Positions 8,289 to 17,021 of a DNA stretch of 64,000 nucleotides are shown here, one piece after another; position 1 is the stretch's first letter; each line of letters begins with the position of its first letter. Origin of the DNA: Streptomyces fulvoviolaceus. Lineage in GTDB: Bacteria; Actinomycetota; Actinomycetes; Streptomycetales; Streptomycetaceae. Position numbers and translations under genes: made by a program. Below the pieces are notes generated by a model that saw nothing but the letters and a program-made list of their open reading frames with translations, made no database searches and was not told where the DNA came from. Location: the NCBI RefSeq assembly GCF_000718165.1, contig NZ_JOEY01000043.1, forward strand, positions 62,001 through 126,000, read 5' to 3'.

Positions 8289-9497
8289 TCAGTGCTTGCG
8301 GGAGGCCAGCGCCCGCGCGTGCACGGTCCGGGCGACCTTCGGCCCCAGCCAGCGCTTCAACCTGCGCAGCGCCTCCAACTGCCCGGCTGCCTGGTCGATC
8401 CGGTAGTACAGCTGGGGCGGGACGTAGGGCAGCAGGGGCGAGTGCCGCTGGCCCAGCAGGGCGAACATCTGCTCCGGGGGGAGGCCGATGTAGCGCGGCA
8501 GGTTCTCGTACCACTGGGCGCTGTAGCGGGCCGCGCTCTGGATGGAGAGCAGTTCCGCCTTGCGCTGCTGCTCGTAACGGGCAAGGGCCTGCGGGAGATC
8601 GGCGGTCTCGCCGAGGGCTCCGGCCAGCGCGATGACGTCCTCCAGGGCGAGGGTGGTGCCGGCTCCGATGGAGTAGTGCGTGGTGTGCGCGGCGTCGCCG
8701 ACGAGGACGAGGTTGTCGCGGTGCCAGGTGCGGTTGGTGAGCGTGCGGAAGCCGAGCCACTGCGCGCCGTCCTGGCCGATCAGCGGGTGGCCGTCCAGAA
8801 CATCGGCGAACAGCTTCTCCAGGAGGACCAGTCCCTCGGCCTCGTCGGCGCGGTCGAGGCCGAGGCCGACCCGGGTCTCCGGTGCGCACTCGACGACGAC
8901 GGTGCTGCGCTCCGGGCCGAAGGGATAGCCGTAGCACCAGATCCAGCCGTGGTCGGTCTCGACGAACGCGAAGGTGAAGGAGTCGAAGACCTTGCTGGTG
9001 CCGAGCCAGATGTACTGGTTGCGGCCTTCCTTGAGCTCCGCGCCGAAGTGGCCGGCGTGGCGCGAGCGCAGGGTGCTGCGGACGCCGTCGCCCGCGACGA
9101 CGAGGTCGGCCGCGGGCAGGTTCCCGTCGGTGATCTCGTGCTCGAACTCCAGCCGTACGCCCAGCGACCGGGCCCGTGCGGCGAGGATCTCCAGCAGACG
9201 GTGGCGGCCGATGCCGAAGCCCTCGTCGCTGCCGCGTCGTGTGGCGAGGTCCCGTACTCGGGCGACGCCCTCGTTCCAGCGGACCGAGTGCTCTTCGATC
9301 GCGCGGGCCGACTCGGGGTCGTGCGTGTGGAGCCTGTCGAGCAGTCCGCGCCAGTAGGTGACGCCCCAGCCGTAGGTGGAGCCCTCCGGGTTGCGCTCGT
9401 GGACAGTGATGTCGTGGGACGGGTCCTGCCGTTTCAGCAGGATCGAGAGATACAGGCCGGCGGGCCCGCCGCCGATGCAGGCGACCTTCACACGCAC
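8289..9497 (-). CDS. FAD-dependent aromatic monooxygenase (salicylyl-CoA 5-hydroxylase-like)
   Basis: A 402-residue class A flavoprotein hydroxylase. It has the GxGxxG Rossmann motif CIGGGPAGLYLSILLK at the N-terminus, the DG motif VVAGDGVRSTLR near 135, and the GD motif VLVGDAAHTTHYSIGAGT near 275. The spacing and the GWGVTYW segment resemble the flavin domain of salicylyl-CoA 5-hydroxylase and anthraniloyl-CoA monooxygenase; no fused second domain is present. The GTG at 9497 is used. Another GTG two codons downstream (9491) has better spacing from a GGGGG run and is equally possible. No CoA-ligase neighbour is present, so the substrate stays open. Confidence 0.83.
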   Translation of the reverse strand: MRVKVACIGGGPAGLYLSILLKRQDPSHDITVHERNPEGSTYGWGVTYWRGLLDRLHTHDPESARAIEEHSVRWNEGVARVRDLATRRGSDEGFGIGRHRLLEILAARARSLGVRLEFEHEITDGNLPAADLVVAGDGVRSTLRSRHAGHFGAELKEGRNQYIWLGTSKVFDSFTFAFVETDHGWIWCYGYPFGPERSTVVVECAPETRVGLGLDRADEAEGLVLLEKLFADVLDGHPLIGQDGAQWLGFRTLTNRTWHRDNLVLVGDAAHTTHYSIGAGTTLALEDVIALAGALGETADLPQALARYEQQRKAELLSIQSAARYSAQWYENLPRYIGLPPEQMFALLGQRHSPLLPYVPPQLYYRIDQAAGQLEALRRLKRWLGPKVARTVHARALASRKH

Positions 9498-9838
9498 CCC
9501 CAGGAATTACCCAAAGCGGTCATTTGGCAACGCAGAGTAGCAGCCGAGGTGCCGAGCTCCCGCCTTCGCGATCACGTCACTTTCTCCGGGTGAGACAGGC
9601 CACCGCCAGCCGGTTCCCTCGCGAAGGATCACCGGAATCACCGCGCCCGCGAGAAGGAATTCCCTCTTCCGGGGGCCGGCGGACCCTCTCCACAGCAAGA
9701 TCATCTTTGTTCAACTCTGTACGACATCTGAGTAATTGTCCGGATCCGGGCCAACCATGCTCGGGCGATTTCTCCCGCTCTCGGCCGGGCCGATAGGCAT
9801 GCGGAGTCGTCAACCCGAACATCTTCAGGAGGTCCCGC
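9498..9838. other. melC upstream region, no gene seen
   Basis: This 341-base stretch separates the divergent flavin monooxygenase and melC1. Short open frames on both strands have no family resemblance. It holds AAGGAATTCC around 9654-9663 and a less GC-rich segment at 9700-9740 that could hold the melC promoter. The strong melC1 ribosome site AGGAGGT is at 9827-9833. No confident promoter can be assigned. Confidence 0.5.
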
Positions 9839-10195
9839 ATGCCCGAGCTCAGCCGTCGCCGCGCGCTCACCACCACAGTCGCCCTGGCCGCTACGGCCGG
9901 TGTCCGGACAGTCGTCCCCGCGCAGGCGTCCGCCGACCCTCACCACTCCCCCGGAACCTTCGACGAGGTCTACAAGGGTCGCCGGATACAAGGCCGTCCG
10001 GTCGGCGGTCACCACCACGGCACGGGATACACCGTCCTCGTCGACGGCGTGGAACTGCACGTGATGCGCAACGCCGACGGCACCTGGATCAGCGTGGTCA
10101 GCCACTACGCGCCGGTGCCGACACCGCGCGCCGCCGCACGCACCGCGGTCGACGAACTGCAGGGCGCCGAGCTTCTTCCCTTCTCCGCCAACTGA
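9839..10195 (+). CDS. melC1: tyrosinase copper chaperone/co-factor MelC1
   Basis: A 118-residue caddie protein that loads copper into apo-tyrosinase and carries it through the Tat pathway. The Tat signal starts [18 protein letters not shown], with VPAQASA as likely cleavage region. The mature part has the MelC1 hallmarks [12 protein letters not shown], the His-rich [29 protein letters not shown] and [20 protein letters not shown]. Start is ATG 9839, five bases after AGGAGGT. It lies 32 bases upstream of melC2, the standard Streptomyces melanin operon order. Confidence 0.96.
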   Translation: MPELSRRRALTTTVALAATAGVRTVVPAQASADPHHSPGTFDEVYKGRRIQGRPVGGHHHGTGYTVLVDGVELHVMRNADGTWISVVSHYAPVPTPRAAARTAVDELQGAELLPFSAN

Positions 10196-10227
10196 CCAGC
10201 CCCGCACACCCGTTGGGAGACCCACAC

Positions 10228-11052
10228 GTGACCGTCCGCAAGAACCAGGCGAGCCTGACCACCGACGAGAAGCGGCGCTTCGTGGCCGCCGTCCTGGAAC
10301 TCAAGCGCAGCGGCCGCTACGACGAGTTCGTCACCACGCACAACGCCTTCATCGTCGGCGACACCGACAACGGCGAGCGCACCGGCCACCGTTCGCCGTC
10401 CTTCCTGCCCTGGCACCGCAGATTCCTGCTCGACTTCGAGCGCGCCCTGCGGTCGGTGGACGCCTCGGTAGCGCTGCCCTACTGGGACTGGAGCACCGAC
10501 CGCTCGGCGGGGGCCTCGCTGTGGGCCCCCGACTTCCTCGGCGGCACCGGGCGCAGCCGCGACGGCCGGGTGATGGACGGCCCGTTCGCCGCGTCCACCG
10601 GCGACTGGCCGATCACCGTGCGCGTCGACGGGCGTACGTATCTGCGGCGCGCCCTCGGCGGCGGTGTACGGGAGTTGCCGACCCGGGGCGAGGTCGAGTC
10701 GGTCCTGACGATACCGACGTACGACATGGCTCCGTGGAACAGCGCCTCAGACGGCTTCCGCAACCACCTGGAGGGCTGGCGCGGCGCCAATCTGCACAAC
10801 CGGGTCCATGTCTGGGTCGGCGGGCAGATGGCCACCGGTGTCTCGCCCAACGACCCGGTGTTCTGGCTGCATCACGCCTACGTCGACAAGCTGTGGGCCG
10901 AGTGGCAGCGGCGGCACCCGGACTCCGGCTATGTGCCGGCCGCCGGGACACCGGACGTGGTCGACCTCGGCGAGACGATGAAGCCGTGGAACGACACGCG
11001 CCCCGCCGACCTGCTGGACCACACCGTCCACTACACGTTCGACACCGACTGA
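10228..11052 (+). CDS. melC2: tyrosinase MelC2 (melanin synthesis)
   Basis: A 274-residue type 3 dicopper monophenol oxidase that converts tyrosine to dopaquinone for melanin. All six copper ligands are present: CuA H38, H54 and H63 (TTHNAF, RTGHRSPSF, PWHRRFLL) and CuB H190, H194 and H216 (NLHNRVHVWVGG, FWLHHAYVD). These numbers match those of other Streptomyces tyrosinases. There is no signal peptide, since export depends on MelC1. GTG 10228 is the start; residues VTVRKNQASLT are standard for the family. Confidence 0.97.
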   Translation: MTVRKNQASLTTDEKRRFVAAVLELKRSGRYDEFVTTHNAFIVGDTDNGERTGHRSPSFLPWHRRFLLDFERALRSVDASVALPYWDWSTDRSAGASLWAPDFLGGTGRSRDGRVMDGPFAASTGDWPITVRVDGRTYLRRALGGGVRELPTRGEVESVLTIPTYDMAPWNSASDGFRNHLEGWRGANLHNRVHVWVGGQMATGVSPNDPVFWLHHAYVDKLWAEWQRRHPDSGYVPAAGTPDVVDLGETMKPWNDTRPADLLDHTVHYTFDTD

Positions 11053-11135
11053 CGGGTGCCGGTCGGCGGTTTGCTCCACAGGTCACGCGGTACCCGCGCC
11101 GGACACACCCGACAGGACAAAGGAGTGATTCACCC

Positions 11136-11588
11136 GTGTCGCAGGTCGAGGAATCCATCGAGGTCGGCGTCCCGGTGCACACCGCCTACAACCAGTGGAC
11201 GCAGTTCGAGACGTTCCCCGCGTTCATGGACGGGGTGGACCGCATCGAACAGCGCACCGACACGCTCACGCACTGGGTGACCAACGTCCACGGAGTACAC
11301 CGGGAGTTCGACGCGGAGATCACCGAGCAGATCCCGGACGAGCGGGTCGCCTGGACCACGGTCGCCGGTGCGGCCCGGCAGGCGGGTGCGGTGACCTTCC
11401 ACCGGCTCGACGACGGGCACACCAAGGTGATGCTGCAGCTGGACTTCCATCCGGACAGCATCACCGAGAAGGTCGGCGACAAGCTCGGGTTCGTGAAGCG
11501 GCAGACCAAGGGCGACCTGGAGCGCTTCAAGAGGTTCATCGAGGAGCGCGGTCAGGAGACCGGAGGCTGGCGCGGCGTCGTGAGCTGA
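11136..11588 (+). CDS. SRPBCC (polyketide cyclase/COQ10-like) protein
   Basis: A 150-residue single-domain START/SRPBCC protein, expected to form a hydrophobic ligand cavity. Typical features are the opening strand EESIEVGVPVHTAYNQWTQF, FPAFMDGVDRIEQ, and the C-terminal helix GDLERFKRFIEERG. Similar proteins are called cyclase/dehydrase or coenzyme Q-binding COQ10 family. The GTG at 11136 has AGGAG at 11121-11125. It follows melC2 by 83 bases and is probably a separate unit. No catalytic function can be assigned. Confidence 0.82.
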   Translation: MSQVEESIEVGVPVHTAYNQWTQFETFPAFMDGVDRIEQRTDTLTHWVTNVHGVHREFDAEITEQIPDERVAWTTVAGAARQAGAVTFHRLDDGHTKVMLQLDFHPDSITEKVGDKLGFVKRQTKGDLERFKRFIEERGQETGGWRGVVS

Positions 11589-11612
11589 GCACCGTCCGAC
11601 GACAACCGCGCG

Positions 11613-12305
11613 CTACCCGGCCGCCTCTGCAAGGCACTCCGGGTGGCCCCAGCCCTGGGCGAGTTTCGTGATCGGCTCGCCGGCCGCGTACGAGCGGCCG
11701 CACGCGCAGCGACCGGGGAACTTCGCCTTGATCGTGCGCGCGGAACCGCCGTTCTGCCGGGCCGACTTGGCCCCGGCGGGCCGGCGGCGCGGGGCGCTCT
11801 TCGTCGGCGTGTCCGGCGAGGGCGGCGGCTGCGGCGAGCCGAGGGCGCTGCCCGCGGGCTCCTGGACCACCGCCGCCTGACTGGCCGCGCGGTCCGCGAA
11901 GTCGTTGAGCGGGTCGCCGTCGACCTGGTGGGCGGGGACGTAGCGGAACTCGACGGCGCGCCCGTCCAGGAGTTCGTCGATGCGGACGACCAGGTCCTGG
12001 TTGGCGACCGGCTTGCCGGCGGACGTCTTCCAGCCGTTGCGCTTCCAGCCGGGCAGCCAGGTGGTGACGGCCTTCATGGCGTACTGCGAGTCCATCCGGA
12101 CCTCGAGCGGTACGTCCGGATCGGTCGCCGCCAACAGCTGCTCCAGGGCAGTGAGTTCGGCAACGTTGTTGGTGGCCTTGCCGAGCGGCCCCGCCTCCCA
12201 GCGGGTCGGGGTCTGGGTCTCGTCGGCGACGACCCAGGCCCAGCCCGCCGGTCCGGGGTTCCCCTTCGACGCTCCGTCGCACGCGGCCACAACACGTTCA
12301 CGCAT
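11613..12305 (-). CDS. rnhA: ribonuclease HI with C-terminal zinc-finger-like extension
   Basis: The first 145 residues are an RNase HI domain that cleaves the RNA strand of RNA-DNA hybrids. Catalytic acids are D10 (ACDGASKGNPG), E50 (TNNVAELTAL), D72 (VRMDSQYAM) and D138 (NDFADRA), with the catalytic-loop region VPAHQVDGDPLN. A Pro/Ser/Arg-rich linker (about 146-190) leads to a C-terminal segment with C200-x-C202 and H221-x2-C224, resembling a small zinc site. ATG 12305 gives the usual family N-terminus; an ATG at 12317 would add four residues. It is transcribed alone, converging on the SRPBCC gene. Confidence 0.88.
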   Translation of the reverse strand: MRERVVAACDGASKGNPGPAGWAWVVADETQTPTRWEAGPLGKATNNVAELTALEQLLAATDPDVPLEVRMDSQYAMKAVTTWLPGWKRNGWKTSAGKPVANQDLVVRIDELLDGRAVEFRYVPAHQVDGDPLNDFADRAASQAAVVQEPAGSALGSPQPPPSPDTPTKSAPRRRPAGAKSARQNGGSARTIKAKFPGRCACGRSYAAGEPITKLAQGWGHPECLAEAAG

Positions 12306-12348
12306 GGGCCCGATCATGCCACGGACGGGCGAGGCGCTCGGACAGGGT

Positions 12349-13149
12349 TCAGGAGACGTCCGTGGACTGCGGCATCTCTCCCGCGGTCGTCGTGACGTCG
12401 ATCACCGAGAAGCTCGCGCCTTGCGGGTCGCTGAGCGCCGCGAACCGGCCGAACGGGCTGTCCATCGGCCCGAACCTGAGGATGCCGCCGAGCTTGGTGG
12501 CCTTGGCGACGGCGTCGTCGCAGTTGTCGACGGTGAAGTAGACGTTGATGTACGGCGGCACCTCGGGCGGGAACTCGTCCGTCATCTTCATGCGGCCGAG
12601 GACCGTGTTGTCGCCGAGGTTGAACATACGGAAGTCGATCGCGTCGTCCTGCATCTGCTTGGCGGTGTAGCCGAAGACGGCGGGGAAGAACGCGTCCGAC
12701 TTCTCGGGCTCGCGGGTGAAGACCTCGGCCCAGCAGAACGCGCCGGGCTGCTCGGGCGGCGCCTCGAAGCCCTCGTGGACACCCGCCTGCCACACGCCGA
12801 AGACGACACCGCTGGGGTCGCGGCCCAGGCACATCGTGCCGAAGTCGCCGACCTGCATCGGCTCCATCAGCAGCTCACCGCCGTTGTCACGGATCTTGGC
12901 GCCGGTGGCGGCTGCGTCCGGGGACGCGAAGTACAGGCACCACTGTGACTGCCCCTCCTGGCCCGGCATCGGCGGGACGACGGCGGCGACGGCCTTGCCG
13001 TCCGAGTAGGCCTGCGTGTAGTTGCCGTACTCCGACGACGCCTCGCCGAAGGTCCAGCCGAGGACGTCGCCGTAGAAGCTCTTGGCTCCCTCGACGTCGC
13101 TGAACATCGCATCGGCCCAACAGGGGGTTCCCTCAGGTTGTACGGCCAT
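12349..13149 (-). CDS. VOC family protein, two glyoxalase-like domains
   Basis: A 266-residue vicinal-oxygen-chelate protein made of two tandem beta-alpha-beta-beta-beta modules. Module 1 runs from [20 protein letters not shown] to [11 protein letters not shown] and module 2 from [19 protein letters not shown] to [11 protein letters not shown]. This layout matches actinobacterial proteins labelled hydroxylase-like or antibiotic-resistance-like VOC. The clear metal-ligand set of true glyoxalases is not obvious, so binding or enzymatic role is open. Start is ATG 13149 with GAGAGGG upstream. It diverges from the alcohol dehydrogenase gene. Confidence 0.82.
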   Translation of the reverse strand: MAVQPEGTPCWADAMFSDVEGAKSFYGDVLGWTFGEASSEYGNYTQAYSDGKAVAAVVPPMPGQEGQSQWCLYFASPDAAATGAKIRDNGGELLMEPMQVGDFGTMCLGRDPSGVVFGVWQAGVHEGFEAPPEQPGAFCWAEVFTREPEKSDAFFPAVFGYTAKQMQDDAIDFRMFNLGDNTVLGRMKMTDEFPPEVPPYINVYFTVDNCDDAVAKATKLGGILRFGPMDSPFGRFAALSDPQGASFSVIDVTTTAGEMPQSTDVS

Positions 13150-13285
13150 GACTGCGGCCCTCTCCGAATCGGTGGATGGTCCGTTTCCTCACGCTAGTCA
13201 CGGGGACGCCGGACCGCGCGTCGAACGGGCGAGTCCGCTTCAGACTGGGAGGGACGGGACGGTCTTCGGTGGGACGGGGAACGGT

Positions 13286-14308
13286 ATGACGGGCGAAACA
13301 ATGCGTGCGTGGTCCGTGGTGACTCCGGGGCCGGTCGAGGAAGGAGCCCTCCGGTTCGTGGCGAAACCGGTCCCGGTGCCGGGCGCGGACGAGCTCCTCG
13401 TGCACGTGCGGGCGTGCGGGGTCTGCCGTACCGACCTGCACGTCACCGAGGGCGACCTGCCGGTGCGCCGGGCGGGGGTGACGCCCGGGCACGAGGTCGT
13501 CGGCGTGGTGGCGGGCCTCGGGGCGGCGGTGAGCGGCTTCGCGGTCGGCGACCGGGTGGGGGTGGCCTGGCTGCGCCGTACGGACGGCACCTGCGCCTAC
13601 TGCGTGCGCGGGGCCGAGAACCTGTGCCCGGACTCGCGGTACACGGGCTGGGACGCCGACGGCGGTTACGCGCAGTACACGACCGTACCCGCGGACTTCG
13701 CGTATCGGCTGCCGGACGGTGTCGACGACGTGGCCCTGGCACCGCTCCTGTGCGCGGGGATCATCGGCTACCGCGCGCTGCGCCGGGCGACCCTGCCACC
13801 GGGCGGACGGCTCGGGCTGTACGGGTTCGGGGGCAGCGCCCACCTGTGTGCGCAGGTCGCGCTGGCCGAGGGGGCCACCGTGCACGTCCTGACCCGGGGG
13901 AAGGCCGCGCGGCGGCTGGCGCTCGACTTGGGCGCGGCTTCCGCGCAGGACGCGTACGCGATGCCGCCGGAGCCGCTGGACAGCGCGATCCTGTTCGCCC
14001 CGGTCGGCGACCTGGTCCCGGTCGCACTGCGGGCCCTGGACCGGGGCGGGATCCTGGCGGTCGCCGGCATCCACCTCAGCGACACCCCGCCGCTGCACTA
14101 CGAGAGCGAGCTGTTCTACGAGAAGGAGCTGCGCAGCGTCACCTCCAACACCCGCGAGGACGGCCGCGAGTTCCTGGCGCTGGTCGCCCGGTACGGCGTG
14201 CGCGCCACCACGCACGCGTACCCGCTGTCGGAAGCCGACCGGGCGCTCGCGGACTTGAAGGCCGGGCGCTTCGACGGGGCGGCGGTGCTGGTCAACGACC
14301 TGGTCTGA
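13286..14308 (+). CDS. zinc-dependent alcohol dehydrogenase (AdhA-like)
   Basis: A 340-residue medium-chain dehydrogenase. Catalytic zinc ligands are C47 (GVCRTDLH), H69-E70 (PGHEVVG) and C156 ([12 protein letters not shown]). The Rossmann motif is [10 protein letters not shown]. The structural zinc loop has C103, C106 and C114, but the first cysteine is aspartate (D100 in TDGTCAYC), so that site is altered. ATG 13286 follows GGGGA; an in-frame ATG at 13301 is the alternative. Substrate is probably an alcohol/aldehyde with NAD(P). No functional link to the next operon is visible. Confidence 0.9.
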   Translation: MTGETMRAWSVVTPGPVEEGALRFVAKPVPVPGADELLVHVRACGVCRTDLHVTEGDLPVRRAGVTPGHEVVGVVAGLGAAVSGFAVGDRVGVAWLRRTDGTCAYCVRGAENLCPDSRYTGWDADGGYAQYTTVPADFAYRLPDGVDDVALAPLLCAGIIGYRALRRATLPPGGRLGLYGFGGSAHLCAQVALAEGATVHVLTRGKAARRLALDLGAASAQDAYAMPPEPLDSAILFAPVGDLVPVALRALDRGGILAVAGIHLSDTPPLHYESELFYEKELRSVTSNTREDGREFLALVARYGVRATTHAYPLSEADRALADLKAGRFDGAAVLVNDLV

Positions 14309-14488
14309 ACGGCGTGTTGGGGCACCCGAGAGGTGCGGCGGCCCACGGGATGCGCCGTCTGCCCCAAGGACGAGGTTTGGGATCTCCGGTACGTGAAGCC
14401 GCCCCCTTCACGCCCTGACCCGCCCGCCCCGGTGGCTGTTTGGCTTGTACACGCGCATGGCCAGCCCGCTCGCTTCCCAGGAGGGAAT

Positions 14489-15931
14489 GTGTCCACTCCG
14501 GACAGCGCCACCGGTCCCGCCGTCGACGAATCCGCCCCCGAACCGAACTCCGACGCCCAGCTCACCAGTCTCAGCACCCAGGCGGCCCGGCAGCTCGCCA
14601 CCACCACCAAGTCCGAACCCCAGATGCAGGCCATCAGCTCGCGCTGGCTGCTGCGGATGCTGCCCTGGGTGGACGTCAAGGGCGGCACCTACCGGGTCAA
14701 CCGGCGCCTCCAGCTCCGCGTCGGCCGGGGACGGGTGCAGTTCGAGCAGAACGGCGCCGACGACATCAAGGTCATCCCCGGGACGCTCACCGAACTGCCG
14801 GTCCTGCGCGGGTACTCCGACCTCGACGTGCTCAAGGAGGTCGCGACCCGCTTCCGGGTCCGCGAGGTCCGCGCCGGGCAGGTGCTCCACGAGGCCGGGC
14901 AGCCGGTCACGGAGACGTACCTCGTGGTGCACGGCCGGTTCACCCGCTTCACCGAGGGCAAGTACGGCGAGGAGGAGATCGTCGGGGTCGTCACCGACGG
15001 CGACCAGATGGGCGACGAGGCCATCGGCCAGCCCGACCCGCTGTGGCTGAGCTCGGTGCGGGCCGAGACCGCGGGCGTGCTGCTGGTGCTCCCGTGGAGC
15101 GTGGTCACGGAGTTCACCGACCGGGTGCCGTCCCTCGCGGCACATCTCCAGGCCTACGCCGAGCAGCAGAAGCTGCCCATGAACCGCAAGGGCGAGGCCG
15201 ACGTCCCGGTGCAGGCGGGCCACGTCGGCGAGCCGACCCTCACCGGTGGCTACGTCGACTACGACCTCGCCCCGCGCGAGTACGAACTGTCCCTCACCCA
15301 GACCGTGCTGCGGGTCCACACCAGGGTCGCCGACCTCTACAACAACCCGATGGACCAGACCGAGCAGCAACTCCGCCTGACCGTCGAGGAGATCCGCGAA
15401 CGCCAGGAGTGGGAGCTGGTCAACAACCGGGAGTTCGGACTGCTGCACAACGCCGACTACGGGCAGCGCGTCAGCACCTTCACCGGGCCGCCCACTCCGG
15501 ACGACCTGGACGAGCTGCTGGCGATGCGCCGCAAGACCAAGCTGTTCCTCGCCCACCCGAAGGCGATCGCGGCGTTCTTCCGACAGTGCAACCGGCGCGG
15601 TCTGGTGCCCGGCACGGCGAGCGTCGAGGGACACGAGATCCCCGCCTGGCGCGGGGTCCCGATCTTCCCCTGCAACAAGATCCCGGTCAGCCCGCAGCAC
15701 ACCAGCAGCATCATCGCGCTGCGCACCGGGGAGGGCGACCAGGGTGCCATCGGGCTGTACCAGACCGGCATCCCGGAGGAGTTCCAGCCGGGTCTGAACG
15801 TGCGGTTCATGGGCATCGACGGCAACTCGATCATCCGCTACCTCGTGACCGCCTACTACTCCCTGGCCATCCTCGTGCCCGACGCCGTCGGGATCCTGGA
15901 GAACGCCCAGGTCGGCCGGACCGCCGAGTGA
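14489..15931 (+). CDS. family 2B encapsulin shell protein with cNMP-binding-like domain (2-MIB operon)
   Basis: This 480-residue protein is the counterpart of S. coelicolor SCO7699 and related to S. griseus EshA, formerly called a cyclic nucleotide-binding protein and now known as a family 2B encapsulin with an HK97-type fold that self-assembles into a shell. A disordered N-arm (1-45) precedes the first shell part ([20 protein letters not shown]). A cNMP-binding-like domain is inserted at about 105-225 ([15 protein letters not shown] to [10 protein letters not shown]), and the rest of the shell follows ([20 protein letters not shown] to the end). The phosphate-binding cassette [20 protein letters not shown] lacks the canonical Pro-Arg, so nucleotide binding is uncertain. 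GTG 14489 follows AGGAGGG. It heads the operon that encodes its probable cargo. Confidence 0.93.
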   Translation: MSTPDSATGPAVDESAPEPNSDAQLTSLSTQAARQLATTTKSEPQMQAISSRWLLRMLPWVDVKGGTYRVNRRLQLRVGRGRVQFEQNGADDIKVIPGTLTELPVLRGYSDLDVLKEVATRFRVREVRAGQVLHEAGQPVTETYLVVHGRFTRFTEGKYGEEEIVGVVTDGDQMGDEAIGQPDPLWLSSVRAETAGVLLVLPWSVVTEFTDRVPSLAAHLQAYAEQQKLPMNRKGEADVPVQAGHVGEPTLTGGYVDYDLAPREYELSLTQTVLRVHTRVADLYNNPMDQTEQQLRLTVEEIRERQEWELVNNREFGLLHNADYGQRVSTFTGPPTPDDLDELLAMRRKTKLFLAHPKAIAAFFRQCNRRGLVPGTASVEGHEIPAWRGVPIFPCNKIPVSPQHTSSIIALRTGEGDQGAIGLYQTGIPEEFQPGLNVRFMGIDGNSIIRYLVTAYYSLAILVPDAVGILENAQVGRTAE

Positions 15932-16974
15932 CCGCGATGAGCACACAGTCCCTTCCGGGGCCACCGGACATCGCCAGAACCCTGCGGACCCGGCGCGGTG
16001 GGGCGATCCCCGGGCTCCGGTACCGGCAGGTCGCACCCGCCGACCCCGTGAAGGCCCAGGAGGTCGACCGCGGGCTGGAGGCCTGGGCCCATCGCCTCGA
16101 CCTGTTCCCCAAGGCGTGGAGCGGGGACTTCTCGGGGTTCCAGTTCGGGCGGGCGGTAGTGCTCCAGCATCCCCGGGCGGCCGATCTGGAGCGCCTCACC
16201 GTCGCCGGCAAGCTGCTGCTCGCGGAGAACCTCGTCGACAACGTCTACTGCGAGGAGGACGAGGACAGGGGCGGTTCCCGCAGCGGCCTCGGTGGGCGGC
16301 TGATCCTGGCCCAGTCCGCGCTCGACCCGTTCCACGGCCCGCCCGGGCTGCAGGAGCAGTGGCTGAGCGGTATGCAGAGCGACGGACCACTGCGCTCGTA
16401 CCACTGGGCCCTCAAGGACTACGCCGTCGTCGCCACACCCAGCCAGACCGACCGGTTCCTGCACGACATCGCCCGGCTGCACCTGGGGTACCTGGGAGAG
16501 GCCGCCTGGGGCGAGAGCCGGTACATGCCCCAGGTGTGGGAGTACCTGGTGATGCGGCAGTTCAACAACTTCCGCCCCTGTCTGTCGGTCGTCGACGCGG
16601 TGGACGGCTACGAACTGCCCGAGGCGGTGTACGCCCGCCCCGAGATCCAGCGCATCACCGCGCTCGCCGGCAACGCCACCACGCTCGTCAACGACCTCTA
16701 CTCCTTCACCAAGGAACTGGCGAGCGACCCGACCCACCTCAACCTGCCGATGGTCATCGCCGCGAACGAGCGCCGCGGGCTCAAGGCCGCCTATCTGAAG
16801 GCCGTCGAGATCCACAACCGGATCATGGAGACGTTCGAGGAGGAATCCGCCCTGCTGTCCGCCACATCACCCCTGGTCGAGCGCTACGTCCAGGGCCTCT
16901 CCGACTGGGTGGCCGGGAACCACGAGTGGCACGCCACCAACAGTCACCGCTATCACCTGCCCAACTACTGGTAG
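15928..16974 (+). CDS. 2-methylisoborneol synthase (terpene cyclase, encapsulin cargo)
   Basis: A class I terpene cyclase (SCO7700 type, tpc in the literature) that converts 2-methylgeranyl diphosphate to the earthy odorant 2-methylisoborneol. Numbering is from GTG 15928 (348 residues). The metal-binding Asp-rich segment is D104-N-V-Y-C-E-E-D and the second motif is N255-D-L-Y-S259-F-T-K-E263. The C-terminal [10 protein letters not shown] is typical. The S. coelicolor enzyme (about 440 residues) has a long disordered N-terminal region implicated in cargo loading; here only about 30 residues precede the core. The GTG overlaps the shell stop as GTGA, implying coupling; ATG 15937 is the alternative start. 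Confidence 0.92.
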   Translation: MTAMSTQSLPGPPDIARTLRTRRGGAIPGLRYRQVAPADPVKAQEVDRGLEAWAHRLDLFPKAWSGDFSGFQFGRAVVLQHPRAADLERLTVAGKLLLAENLVDNVYCEEDEDRGGSRSGLGGRLILAQSALDPFHGPPGLQEQWLSGMQSDGPLRSYHWALKDYAVVATPSQTDRFLHDIARLHLGYLGEAAWGESRYMPQVWEYLVMRQFNNFRPCLSVVDAVDGYELPEAVYARPEIQRITALAGNATTLVNDLYSFTKELASDPTHLNLPMVIAANERRGLKAAYLKAVEIHNRIMETFEEESALLSATSPLVERYVQGLSDWVAGNHEWHATNSHRYHLPNYW

Positions 16975-17021
16975 GGGCAGGCACTTTGACTCACCGTCAC
17001 ACCCAGCACGAGGAGCCATCG

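Noticed and set aside
9507..9796. Small open frames on both strands upstream of melC1
   Set aside because: No ribosome site, no family resemblance, and the position fits a promoter region.
14393..14411. Inverted repeat GTGAAG-N7-CTTCAC upstream of the encapsulin gene as an operator
   Set aside because: Arms of six bases in GC-rich DNA occur often by chance and nothing else supports regulation here.
14440..15927. Long plus-strand frame upstream of the 2-MIB synthase that could extend its N-terminus
   Set aside because: It overlaps the whole encapsulin gene in another frame and is Arg/Pro/Gly-rich as expected for a high-GC shadow; no ribosome site or likeness to known cargo-loading tails.
14489..15931. 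Phage capsid gene (HK97-fold protein)
   Set aside because: The fold is shared, but the inserted cNMP-like domain and the terpene-pathway neighbours identify an encapsulin, not a prophage.
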